Assembly (NCBI GenBank): GCA_003024985.2
Contig: PXIH01S0033517.1
Origin: Euperipatoides rowelli
Lineage: Eukaryota; Onychophora; Udeonychophora; Euonychophora; Peripatopsidae
Length of the DNA stretch: 14,531 nucleotides
Direction: 5' to 3' (one strand)
Shown: in pieces, positions 1-7,936 of the stretch
How positions within the stretch are numbered: position 1 is the first letter of the stretch
How the letters are laid out: every line of letters begins with the position of its first letter
The notes under the pieces: generated by a model
What the model saw: only the letters and a program-made list of their open reading frames with translations
What the model was told of the DNA's origin: nothing
The model's database searches: none
Translations under genes and position numbers: made by a program

Positions 1-779
1 AGTATAAACCAATGAATACAGATAATTCTATTTAAGTATGTTAATAAATTGCAAATAATGTCAATTTCATCATACAATGTTCTCATGGGCTTCAATAATT
101 CTATAATTGCAGGAGGGTGGGGTTTTACTTCCATTTACAATGTCATAAGTGAAAGAAAGAGAAAGAAAATCTCATAGCAACCAACATCATAAAACATTTT
201 TTTTTCAAGAACTTTTATCATAAATGACCTTAGAAATGATAAAAAGATTTAGATAGAGATAAAGGGATGAATGAGATAGACATAACAAGAAAGAGATATA
301 GAGATAGTGAAAACATTTTTGTAAACATAAAAAAAATATCTATAAAAAATGAAAGATAGTCAGAAATATTAGCTGGAATAGAGAAAGATAAAGTGTAGAG
401 AAAAATTGATGAACAGGTAGATAAATAAAGTTAAATATAAGTACAAGATAGATAAACAAATAGACAGATAATAATATAAATATACTGTGTATAGGCTAAT
501 AATAAGGTTGTTCTACTAGAAGAACTCAGGGAGATTCATTTGCATTGTTCAGAAGTTGTAATGAATGATTCATACATTTTCATGTTTGTTTTTTTAGAGG
601 TGGGTTGAAATATTTTGAAAATTGGAAGAGGAATTTGTATGAATTATATTTATCTTCAACACTGCTAAACTGAACAGAAATGTCAGTCATTTGTTTTTTA
701 AAGTGAAAATTAGATTGTTCAAGTTAGATTAATACATTTCTCTTTATATTGAGATTTTAATTTAGTTGACTATAAATAT
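1..779. other. Non-coding AT-rich flank
   Basis: I see no coding region, RNA gene or mobile-element end here. The sequence is AT-rich with short homopolymer runs. It contains a degenerate GATA/GAGA-rich stretch (listed separately) and then unremarkable sequence up to the point where the LINE endonuclease becomes readable at about 800. Confidence 0.6.
235..480. repeat. Degenerate GATA/AGAGATA-rich tract
   Basis: The plus strand is strongly purine-rich. Words such as AGATAGAGATA, GAGATAGACATA, AGATAGATAAAC and TAGACAGATAATA recur irregularly. This looks like an old, mutated tetranucleotide (GATA)n microsatellite mixed with GAGA motifs. No clean array remains and no unit is repeated exactly more than two or three times in a row. 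Confidence 0.55.
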
Positions 780-804
780 TGGCCTTTTGCTGTAGAGACA
801 TAGT

Positions 805-1584
805 TCAAATCTAAATTCCCTTTATAATAAATTTGATGAGTTAAAATTGGATTTGGAAAATGAAAAATATGATCTTTTGTTATTTACTAAAACTTGACTG
901 TCAGATGTGATAACTGATGAAGAAATAGAATTAGAAAACTTTTGTTTACTAAGAAATGATTGATTAACCAAAAAAGGGTGAGGAGTATGTATATATTACC
1001 GTGATAATCTGAAAATCAATTCTGTCAAAATGAATTATGAATATCTAGACTCCTTATGGATAACTTTAGAATTAAATAAAATTAATTTTATGTTAGGAGT
1101 AGTTTATAAAAGTCCAAAGAGTTCTAAAAAAGTGGATAGAGATCTTATGTCTCTTCTGAATGCTAGTAGCATTAAAGCAAAGCAGGAAAAATGTAATGAC
1201 TATCTCCTTATTGGTGATCTAAATTTGCCTAATATTGATTGGGATCTCAATAAAGTAAAATATGCAGAAGACTCCTTTGGTTTCAAATTTTTTGATTTCT
1301 GTATGATAAATAATTTAATACAGCTTATAAACTCTCATATTAGATTTAGAGGAGTGTTTTGTTCAGATGAGTAATTTATCAATGGCCTTCATCTTAAACC
1401 CCCTTTTGGAAAAAGTGATCATGTTAAGATTATTTTTAATATGAGAACTTTCAACAGACAATTAAATATGAAACAAAATAATCAAGTCTTGCATTTCAAT
1501 AAAACCAGACTAAATTATAGAGATGCAGATTATAATTCTATTAATTCAAAAAGGATTTTTATTTTAATCTTGTATCCAAACTAG
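805..1584 (+). pseudogene. LINE apurinic/apyrimidinic-type endonuclease domain, broken
   Basis: In living LINEs this domain nicks the target DNA to prime reverse transcription. One reading frame runs from 805 to the stop at 1582-1584, interrupted by stops at 895-897, 961-963, 979-981 and 1372-1374 but with no frameshift. Family landmarks are present: an N-terminal SLYNKFDELK stretch; FTKT-stop-LSD, where the family usually has TETWL (Glu replaced by Lys, Trp codon now TGA); VCIYYRDNLK; GVVYKSPKSS; the catalytic-loop motif GDLNLPNIDW near 1216-1245; and PFGKSDH with the catalytic SDH at 1414-1422. Losing the Glu and gaining stops makes it non-functional. The longest open part is 1030-1371. That all four stops are in one frame, while the RT half is frameshifted, simply reflects random decay. 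Confidence 0.88.
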
Positions 1585-2100
1585 ATAAAGATATAACTGA
1601 GTTAACCATTTTTATTTCGAATATTATTTATGATAATGTTGACCAATTTAGGGTAAAATATTTGCTACCAAAAAAAATAAAATGGGTTAATTCCAGCTTG
1701 TTTTACAAATGTAAAGTCAAAAACAAACTTTTCAAAAAATACAAATTAAATAAGTCTTCCAATAATTTCATTTTGTATAAAAAAGCTCGTAATGAAACTA
1801 ATAAGCTATTAAAAAAACTTAGAATAGATTATGAAATTAAATTACTAAATAATAATATAGTCATAGACAGAATGTTCAAGCTTTTTAAAATGCCAAAAAA
1901 TGGGGAAAATAATAAAATGTCATTAGTGAATACAGAAGGAAACATTTTAACGAGTAATAAAGATATTTGTGAGGAATTTGCAAGATATTATTCAAGATTT
2001 AATATCTTTTAGAAGATTACCTATAGTGATAGATTTATTAAAAGCGATATCTGGTTTACTAATGATTTCCAAGTCAATGGTATAATTAATGAACTTAGTG
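1585..2100 (+). pseudogene. LINE linker between endonuclease and RT, broken
   Basis: After a frameshift near 1560 the translation continues in another frame, open from about 1560 to 2012. The stretch is Lys/Asn-rich and contains KKIKWVNSSLFYKCKVKNKL, LYKKARNETNKLLKKLR and VNTEGNILTSNKDICEEF. This is the usual linker pattern in CR1/Jockey LINEs: a basic segment with an Lys/Arg-rich helix, followed by 'dG.. i.s..dic..f..yF' just before the RT domain. It has no catalytic residues of its own. A stop at 2010-2012 ends this frame and reading continues beyond it. Confidence 0.75.
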
Positions 2101-2830
2101 ATACCTTCTCCAGGGGTCTGGATGGTATACCAAATTTTTTCATCAAATGATGCTCAGTGTTTTTTACAAAAATAATGGTCAAATTGATAAATCTTTCTCT
2201 TGAATACAGTATTTTTCCTGAATGTTGGAAAGTCAGAATTATTCATCCCTTATATAAAAAAGATACTCATTGGTAGCAAATTATAGACCCATTACTCACC
2301 TTAGTAGTATGGCAAAAATTGCAGAAAAAAATCATCTTAAACAGAATAAAGTTATGTGTATTTTAGCTAGACTTGTTTCCTAGCAATTTACACGGTTTTA
2401 TATGTAAAAGATCAACTATAACAAACTTAACATATTTAAGTTACAGACTAGTTATTAATGCTGTAGACAGGTTCATGACTGATGTAATTTATGTGGATCT
2501 TGCTTCAGCATATGATACTATAAGGCATGACAAACTCATACAAAAAATAATCAATTTTGGATTTCCAAGCTATATTGTCAATTGGTTGACTAGTTATTTG
2601 AAAAATAGAAGTATAATTGTTAATTTAGAACAAGAAAACTCCAATGCTTAGGAAACTAATATAGGTCTACCGCAGGGTAATGTATTAGCCTCAATCCTGT
2701 TCAATATTTATATAGCTGATATTGCGGCAGAATTTAAGGACTTTTACGCAGATGATATTAAAATTATTAAAGGAATAAGTAATATAAAGGATGTAATGTC
2801 CCTTGAGAACTTGATGTAGGCTACAAGTTA
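2101..2830 (+). pseudogene. LINE reverse transcriptase domain, frameshifted
   Basis: RT motifs appear in order across several frames. They are SRGLDGIPNFFIK (start of the fingers) near 2113-2150; KVRIIHPLYKKDTH near 2228-2270; ANYRPITHLSSMAKIAEK near 2276-2330 in a shifted frame; GFICKRSTITNL near 2394; motif A YVDLASAYDT with catalytic Asp at 2496-2498; HDKLIQKIINFGFPSYIVNW; motif B GLPQGNVLASILFNIYIADI from 2664; and motif C FYADDIKI with the Asp pair at 2751-2756. All three catalytic aspartates survive. The frame is nevertheless broken by stops at 2148-2150, near 2370 and at 2649-2651, and by a frameshift near 2272. In an active element this enzyme copies the element RNA at the nicked target. 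Confidence 0.9.
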
Positions 2831-3540
2831 TTTAAAAGATGTGAAGATAATAAGCTATTTATTAACTATAAAAAACAAATGTTATACATTTTGGAAAAGG
2901 TAACATAAATTATGATTATTCATATGAGTGCTTTAGATTTGGTAATGTGGATTATGTAAAAGATCTTGGAATTAGCGATGATAAAAAATTAAATTTTGAA
3001 ACATATTTTAATGACAATGTTAGAATCAAAAGAGCCTTTGGTTTTATCAAAAACAGATTAAAAATGCTGGTATTTCAAACTTTGAGTTGGTTTATAAAGA
3101 CTACTTACAGCCAATTATCGACTATGGATCTTCAGTAATTTTCTACAATTATACTGATATAGTAAGGGTTTAGATAAATCATTTAGATTTATGTCTAAAA
3201 GAATTAGAGGAATGAATGGCTTAAGTTTATGAAGAAAGATTGAAAAAAATTGAACTTTTTAAAGCCAAGTATTAGATATATTAAAAATATCATTTTTATT
3301 TATAAAGAAGTATTAATAAATAGGAACACAAATAAATACGTTGTCCTCAATAATAGAATCTCTTTGAGAAAACATAGATATCAATTGAAAATTCCGTTTT
3401 GTGAGAGCATCTTGTTTTTTAGATCTGTCTTTCGTAGAACTGTAAACGTTTGGAATGGCTTACCTAGAGAATTCTTCAACATGAATTTCAAAAGCTTTAA
3501 TAAAAAATTGAATGTTTATTTAAGGAATATAAATTTGTAA
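2831..3540 (+). pseudogene. LINE C-terminal region after RT, broken
   Basis: Several short open pieces in different frames continue the LINE protein. One at 2947-3138 contains DYVKDLGISDDKKLNFETYF, typical of the post-RT 'v.DLGv..d..L.F..Hi' region of CR1/Jockey LINEs. A piece near 3085-3180 contains FELVYKDYLQPIIDYGSSVI, matching the usual 'r.lY...vrpileYas.vW' segment. The last, 3250-3540, contains FCESILFFRSVFRRTVNVWN followed by GLP and ends KLNVYLRNINL before TAA. That is the normal 'f..sf..R....WN.LP....' ending of this group. No zinc knuckle or RNase H domain is visible. Confidence 0.82.
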
Positions 3541-3778
3541 ACCATGTTTTCTTAGATCTATATAGTAGTTTGTTTTTTTTCATTTACATCTGCTTTTGTA
3601 TCTTTTGTCCTGTAGTTTGTTAAAAAAGTACACTGTAAATATTAAGCTTATAACTTGTTATACCAAACAATGATTACCATCTTTTTATATTTCTGCAATC
3701 ATTTGTATTATTTTTGAGGTTGTAATATTAAACTGTATAAGCGAAAGCTTAAACTTTTATTGAAATAAATAAATAAAT
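3541..3778 (+). other. LINE 3' UTR and AAAT-type tail
   Basis: Non-coding sequence follows the terminal TAA of the LINE. It is T-rich and finishes in AATAAATAAATAAATG at about 3763-3779, a short AAAT microsatellite-like tail in place of a long poly(A). Just before it, 3738-3757 reads TAAGCGAAAGCTTAAACTTT, which contains the near-palindrome TAAGCgaaaGCTTA. That could be a small 3' stem-loop of the type RTs of this group recognise. Functional recognition is inference. Confidence 0.65.
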
Positions 3779-3870
3779 GTTGTTTGATAAATATAATGTC
3801 ATTTTCAATAGACAAGATTTTCTAAAGAATTAATAGCATACATGAGTATTAATGTATGTACAGTGTGACT
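3779..3870. other. Short spacer between the LINE and the DNA transposon
   Basis: About 90 bases of AT-rich sequence separate the LINE tail from the left end of the inverted-repeat element. I could not match it on either strand to the minus-strand LINE fragment on the other side of the transposon, so it is probably older host DNA. Confidence 0.4.
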
Positions 3871-3873
3871 TAA
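3871..3873. other. Probable target-site duplication, left (TAA)
   Basis: TAA immediately precedes the first TIR base at 3874. The preceding base is T, giving TTAA. The matching copy is at 7282-7284. Three AT-only bases in an AT-rich genome are weak alone, but placement exactly at both TIR ends supports the call. Confidence 0.5.
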
Positions 3874-4140
3874 TAATACAGGCCCGGTAATAAAGACCCT
3901 TAGGAATTTCTTGCTTGACAAAATCTGTGACTGCACCCTATTAGGGGGTGTCAAAGTGAATAAAAAAAAAATTTGGGTAGACATCTGAAATATGGTCAGG
4001 TATTTTTTTAGGATGCCATACTGGATTTTACTATTAAAAATTGTACATTGTGTCAGATTTTTATAATTATCTACCTTATGTTTGAATTTAAGTTAAATTT
4101 GATTGCACTATTAGATTCCTCATAAAACTTTCTTTAAATG
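3874..4140 (+). repeat. Left terminal inverted repeat of the 3.4-kb transposon
   Basis: This pairs with the reverse complement of about 7042-7281. Shared blocks read inward include TAATACAGGCCC, TTTCTTGCTTGACAAAATCT, TGAAATATGGTCAGGTATTT, AATTTAAGTTAAATTTGATT and TTAGATTCCTCATAAAA. Compared with the right copy it carries 21 extra bases (about 3930-3950). Those bases contain CACCC...GGGTG, able to form a small hairpin. Identity is roughly 80-85% by eye, so the repeats have diverged for some time since insertion. Confidence 0.9.
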
Positions 4141-4725
4141 ATGGTATGTTCATTGGTATTGAACTTATTTTTCAATTCCTGCTTCATTTTAGTTGTAGAC
4201 CATAACTCTTTTTGTCAAGGTGTTTGTAAATTATTGCTCCATAAAAAAAATCAGAGGCATCTATTGAGTATACTGGTAAACTTTGCTATTATTTGAGGCA
4301 TGAAATAATTGGTGCTATGGACAACTTTGATCATGAGGGGCTATACTTTATGGACTTCAAGGTTCTTTTTTCAAAAAATTCCAGAAACAACAAAATTGAA
4401 AACAAAAGTATCAGCTTCCCTCAAATAAAAATAAAGTTTTGAGACCCTCTGTTCTTGCATGTCAAAATTTAGGGGTTTCCACAGAATATCTAAGCAATCA
4501 AAATCCAAGAAAACTCCTTAACATCCAATGACACAACACAGGAAACATTTAATGACATTAGGAAGGAGGAGATGGCCATCAGTTTGATTCAATCAGAGTG
4601 TGGTTTAAATGAGCAGCAATCTTTAACTTGCAATCATCACAAAATCAGATGTTCCACTCTAGCAAGTTGAATTCCTTCAGGTTTTCCCTTATCCAATTAC
4701 TTTATATGATAGTTTCCACTCAGCA
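4141..4725. other. Transposon interior upstream of the recognisable gene relic
   Basis: Between the left TIR and the first readable coding block I see no protein I recognise. It may hold the 5' UTR and the N-terminal coding part of the transposon gene, now too scrambled to read. The stretch 4505-4660 gives short open pieces on the plus strand, without any motif I can name. Confidence 0.4.
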
Positions 4726-5448
4726 ATGAAGAACTTCCAGGGCCTCCATACACATTTTAAACAAACAGCATTACCACTTGCCTGTATACCTATTGCTGCA
4801 AAAATTCAAATGTGCACAGGGGAATTCAAAAATATTGTTCTTTTATTGGGCTCATTCCATTTGACCAAAATACTTTTAGATTGTATTGGAAAGTATTTCA
4901 CATGGAGTGGATTGTTTAACTCTTCTTATTGAAAATAGTGTATTTGCCCCAAAAGTAGTAGAAAATGTTCTGAGGGAACAAACTATGTGCGATCAGTAAA
5001 GGATATTTTTATGCTTGCTGAGGTTATTGAAAGACTGAAGGTAAATGTTCAGCAAGTTGACTATGAATTGCAAATTATGTTAGGTGGCTCTCTTAGGAGA
5101 AAAATGGAATTAAGAATTCAAAAGATGTTTCAACGTGCAGAATCCAAAGGGAATCCATTTTTGGATGTGGGTGAGGTTAGACTTCATAACATCTTGATAA
5201 ATGAGTGTATTGAACCAACTGTGGCTCAAAGAATTATTGGTTTTAGACATGAAGGAGAAAAGAAGTACAAACGATTCCAAGCTGAAAGGTTCTTACAGTG
5301 GTATAGGCCTCTATCTGCTCCAATCAGAAGGTTGAAACTCCCCACACTCACTACTTATAAAACAAGCTGGAACCTTCATTCAGGATTGACTCACTTCAGT
5401 CCATCAAGTCACATCAAGGAATTTCTCATGCTCAACGAGTACGGTTGA
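4726..5448 (+). pseudogene. N-terminal/central part of the transposon gene (LGxFH...IG...SGL block)
   Basis: Three overlapping pieces restore a familiar order. 4726-4929 includes CTGEFKNIVLLLGSFHLTK and CIGKYFTWSGLF. A one-base shift then gives LLIENSVFAPKVVENVLR at about 4922-4975. A second shift returns to the first frame with NYVRSVKDIFMLAEVIERL from about 4981, running open to 5448. Large uncharacterised proteins in cnidarians, molluscs and arthropods carry the same succession: 'f.nivvrLGgFHt.msfl..IG..m..SGL..ll...ya..sv..vl.Gk...RavR.h.l...aL..L'. I know this from family memory, not a search. Its biochemical role is unknown to me; in a transposon it is a candidate part of the transposase. 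The part after about 5200 (FRHEGEKKYKRFQAERFLQW) is less family-like. Confidence 0.72.
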
Positions 5449-6480
5449 TATTGCAAAGGAGCGAGGAATGACAACTTAAGAACATTAGTGATATGATTTA
5501 ACTCCCACTGTGCTTTTGGATCATAATGGAATAACCACAAAAACAGTTTAATATGAACTCTCTTCATAACTTGTGAAAAAAACTTGAAAGAACTGACTAT
5601 GGGTTCAAGAAGATTGATACTTTATCAACCAGTGTGATAATTGATGTTATGATTCTGCTGAGAAAAATTACTACAAAAGATATGAAAACATTCCAAGATT
5701 TATTTCAACCTTGCTGAGGCATATGGAGCATATATGTAAGTTTGAGCATGTAGACTTTGTCTTTGATAGTTATATAGCTATATCAGTAAAAAATGAAGAG
5801 GGAGAAAGAAATCACCAGTTAACCCTCTTCCAGTCCATCTTTGACTCTAAATACCAAACTTCCAGTTCAAATGGACTGTTTCTGGGCTTCAACGTAGAAT
5901 AAAGATAATTACAAGATACTCTTAAAAATCCATGAAACTATTATGAGTGGTCAGATACATGAAAATGGACCCTCACCAGTACAGCTTATTTCTGGTTGAC
6001 AAATAGAACAAATTACAGATGAACTGCAAGTCTCTGCAGAATATGCTTATCTGCACCTTATACCACACACATCTTTTACTCCATTAAAAGTGGAATGAAA
6101 CAATTAGTTGTTGCATCCAATGATACAAATGTTCTGGTGGTGGTATTTCATTACTTCCAATTTTTTCATGAAAATGGTCTAAGTGAAAAGTCTGCAGCTT
6201 ATATAGTTTTTGTCAAGAGAACATTGGTCCAGAATAGTGCAAAGTGATTCTTGCTGCCCATTTCCTCACAGGTTTTGACATCATCAGTAAAATTGGAACA
6301 AAACCGTAATGTTTAAAAGCACATCCAGAAAAGTACTTGATAAATTTTGGAAAATTCACTCCTTCAGACTGGTCATTTGAACAAGCTGAAGAATATCTAG
6401 TCCAGTTGATAAACCGACATCAAAGTGCTCAAAATTTGACGAGCTGAGATACAAAATGATGAAACATTTAAAAAAAACCC
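5449..6480 (+). pseudogene. FEN1/PIN-like nuclease-type region of the transposon gene, broken
   Basis: Ordered acidic motifs appear across several frames. STSVIIDVMILLRKI has an Asp at 5643-5645. After a shift, HVDFVFDSYIAISVKNEEG follows with Asp residues at 5753-5755 and 5765-5767. SAEYAYLHLIPHT comes near 6033-6070, where the family has EEADTR..LHA. ASNDTNVLVVVFHYF is at about 6116-6160 (family: DTDVLVLL), and AAHFLTGFDIISKIGTK is at 6253-6303 (family: ALTGCDTTS.iGtK). After an in-frame TAA, HPEKYLINFGKFTPSDW continues in the same frame. The spacing (D, then VFD, EAD, D.D, G.D) resembles the active-site order of FEN1/XPG-like PIN-fold nucleases; that fold assignment is inference. Two acidic positions are already lost here (EAD to EYAY, DTD to DTN). 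Confidence 0.72.
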
Positions 6481-6780
6481 AACTCACTGAATATCCAATG
6501 TACTAGCTCTGCACCTAATGGGCATCTTTAAAGATCATTTTTTATAATGCACACTTCAAGATCCATTTTAAAGTCAACAATCTCAATGCTACCAACAGAC
6601 TGTGGTTGGGTAATGAGTGATGATGGCAACATAATAAAGGACTTTCCAGGTGATGTCCTTACAACTTGTGAATGCCAAAAAATGTGATGATGGTCAATGT
6701 AAATGCCACAGACAAAACCTGCACTGTGTGTCAGGATATTTTGTCAAAAATGGAAGTAATAAATGTAATAATTTTACTGT
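6481..6780 (+). pseudogene. C-terminal CXC (Tesmin/TSO1-like) cysteine cluster of the transposon gene
   Basis: A piece reading PTDCGWVMSDDGNIIKDF at about 6592-6645 matches the family's 'DPt..GW...dg.l.P....' segment that precedes the cysteine cluster. It is followed by LTTCECQK at 6658-6681. After one extra A in a run of A (about 6682), the reading continues CDDGQCKCHRQNLHC to about 6727 and ends GSNKCNN near 6767. This is the CxC..C....CxC......C pattern of the CXC domain, a zinc-binding DNA-binding fold; some later cysteines have been replaced (Tyr, Phe). The domain is C-terminal in the relatives I recall. It would plausibly bind transposon ends or chromatin. Confidence 0.7.
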
Positions 6781-7041
6781 CTCCATAGGCTACTATGTTT
6801 GGCTGTGAAAGCCCTGTGGTATATTATTAGAATATTCTAAATTTATCATGAAAAAAGTTCTCTGTATGTAAATTGTCTACTTAGAATAGATAATATATGT
6901 TAGGAATTAATCAAACATTTATTTGTAAATATTGAAATTAACAAGCACATTTTCAATTTCAGTGGATTATCCAAGTTTTAATAATTGTTTAACAAATTCA
7001 ATTACTCGCCTCTCATTGTACTGAAATTAAATTCAGTACAT
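6781..7041. other. Transposon 3' interior, non-coding
   Basis: This lies between the CXC cluster and the right TIR. It is AT-rich with no readable protein or RNA motif, and is presumably the 3' UTR of the transposon gene. Confidence 0.45.
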
Positions 7042-7281
7042 TATTTTTAAAGGAAATTTTATGAGGAATCTAATGGTGCAATCAAATTTAACTTAAATTT
7101 AAACAATAGGCAGATAATAAAAAATCTGACACCATGCACATTTTTCAATAGTAAAATCTAATATGGCGGCCTAAAAAATACCTGACCATATTTCAGGTCT
7201 ACTCAAAATTTTTAATCCACTTTGACACAGATTTTGTCAAGCAAGAAATTATTATGGGTCTTTGTTGCAGGGCCTGTATTA
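7042..7281 (-). repeat. Right terminal inverted repeat of the 3.4-kb transposon
   Basis: This is the inverted counterpart of the left repeat and ends with GGGCCTGTATTA at 7270-7281. It lacks the 21-base hairpin segment seen on the left. The missing piece is bounded by GTG on both sides in the left copy, as expected for a deletion by short direct-repeat slippage. It contains AATATGGCGGC at 7160-7170, a perfect match to the core of the YY1-type motif; the left copy has a mutated version there. Confidence 0.9.
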
Positions 7282-7284
7282 TAA
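7282..7284. other. Probable target-site duplication, right (TAA)
   Basis: TAA directly follows the last TIR base at 7281 and matches the triplet outside the left end. The four-base reading is TAAA here against TTAA on the left, so a 4-bp TTAA duplication would require one substitution. Confidence 0.5.
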
Positions 7285-7311
7285 AGGAGTGATTCAATTT
7301 TGATTGGTAGA

Positions 7312-7824
7312 TCATATATTGAGGTGGAGTATTTGTCTTGAGGTTATTAGTAGATTCAAATTCAAAGCTATTGTCACATTAGAAATGTTGATTGCAGAAT
7401 AATTCTGAGAAGTCTGTTGAGAATAGTTCAAGGGAATGGTGTCAATAGGTATATGAATTTTTATTGGACTAAAGTAACAATTTAAATCACCAATGGATAG
7501 CAAATTGCAATAGTAGAACAAGTCTAAGGATTCATATCTATTAGAAATTTAGTCTGATTCTGGGGATCCATCTAATATATTAGTGGAACCTGGGTTTAAT
7601 TCAATGCCACTAATAAATAGTAGAACTAATATGAATGAGAATGCAGTTAAAAATAAAACAACAACAATATCGAGATGGCAAACAGGAGAAAAATGAAAAA
7701 TTGGTATTGTTATGTTTATGAAACATGTGTTCTGAGAGGAGGTACGTATAGAAAAGACCAATGACATTGAATCCATAGAATACCGCCAAAGGCACAACAC
7801 CAAAGAAGTGTGCCACCCTAATTC
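7312..7824 (-). pseudogene. Amino-terminal fragment of a LINE protein with a 2A-like remnant
   Basis: On the minus strand one frame runs from 7824 down to 7312 with a single internal stop (7549-7551). It begins ELGWHTSLVLCLWRYSMDSM; a likely start is the Met codon at about 7776-7774. It contains a strongly hydrophobic segment (DIVVVLFLTAFSFILVLLF) followed directly by SGIELNPGS at 7585-7611. Many invertebrate LINEs and related elements start with a hydrophobic stretch ending in a 2A-type peptide (D-x-E-x-N-P-G-P), which causes ribosome skipping. Here the D is Gly and the final Pro is Ser, so skipping is probably lost. Downstream of the stop, SNRYESLDLFYYCNLLSIGD continues without a motif I can assign; the endonuclease itself is not present. 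The fragment stops close to the right end of the DNA transposon. Confidence 0.62.
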
Positions 7825-7936
7825 TCAACCAAAGTTAGATAAAGTTCACTATCACCACACTTAAACTTTTTGATCACTCTGAAAGAAATCCAACCTGTGC
7901 CCCACCCCCCTAGTTTTTACCTCATCTAAGATCAGG
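7761..7936 (-). repeat. Copy 1 of a 176-bp duplicated segment (LINE 5' region)
   Basis: Positions 7761-7909 are identical to 9831-9979 (149 bases, constant offset of 2,070). Similarity continues with a few differences to 7936. On the minus strand it starts with a G-rich block (GGGGGGTGGGGCAC, about 7909-7896) and runs into the N-terminal coding part of the LINE fragment, so it is probably that element's 5' UTR and first codons. Confidence 0.9.

Larger units (their letters stand above)
780..3778 (+). mobile_element. Decayed non-LTR retrotransposon (LINE, CR1/Jockey group)
   Basis: This copy has the domain order of an APE-type LINE ORF2: endonuclease (about 805-1430), a linker, reverse transcriptase (about 2100-2830), a C-terminal region ending at 3540, a 3' UTR, and an AAAT-type tail at about 3759-3778. 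It is 5'-truncated close to the first residues of the endonuclease; no ORF1 or 5' UTR is visible. The coding part is broken by several stops and frameshifts, so it is inactive. ATAAATAT occurs at 772-779 and again at 3787-3794, just outside the two ends. It could be a target-site duplication, but eight AT-only bases are weak evidence in this background. The motif style (PQG, ADD, SDH) fits the CR1/L2/Jockey assemblage; I cannot assign a clade without a tree. Confidence 0.9.
3874..7281 (+). mobile_element. 3.4-kb DNA transposon with long TIRs and a FEN1-like/CXC gene relic
   Basis: The two ends are inverted copies of each other over about 240-265 bp, both beginning TAATACAGGCCC when read inward. 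The outermost bases are flanked by TAA on both sides (3871-3873 and 7282-7284), a likely 3-bp target duplication; taken as four bases the flanks are TTAA and TAAA. Between the ends lies one plus-strand gene relic (about 4726-6765) of a FEN1/PIN-like plus CXC-cluster family. Length, TIRs, short target duplication and a single large gene together indicate an autonomous cut-and-paste transposon. Many frameshifts and stops show that it is dead. Academ elements are described with 3-4 bp duplications and an XPG-type nuclease, so an Academ-like assignment is possible. A TWA duplication would also suit Harbinger, but no Harbinger transposase is visible. Superfamily is inference. Confidence 0.85.

Noticed and set aside
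3870-7285. Harbinger or piggyBac/Kolobok assignment from the flanking TAA/TTAA
   Set aside because: No Harbinger DDE, Myb-like, piggyBac or THAP-type domain is readable in the interior; the motifs present belong to the FEN1-like/CXC family.
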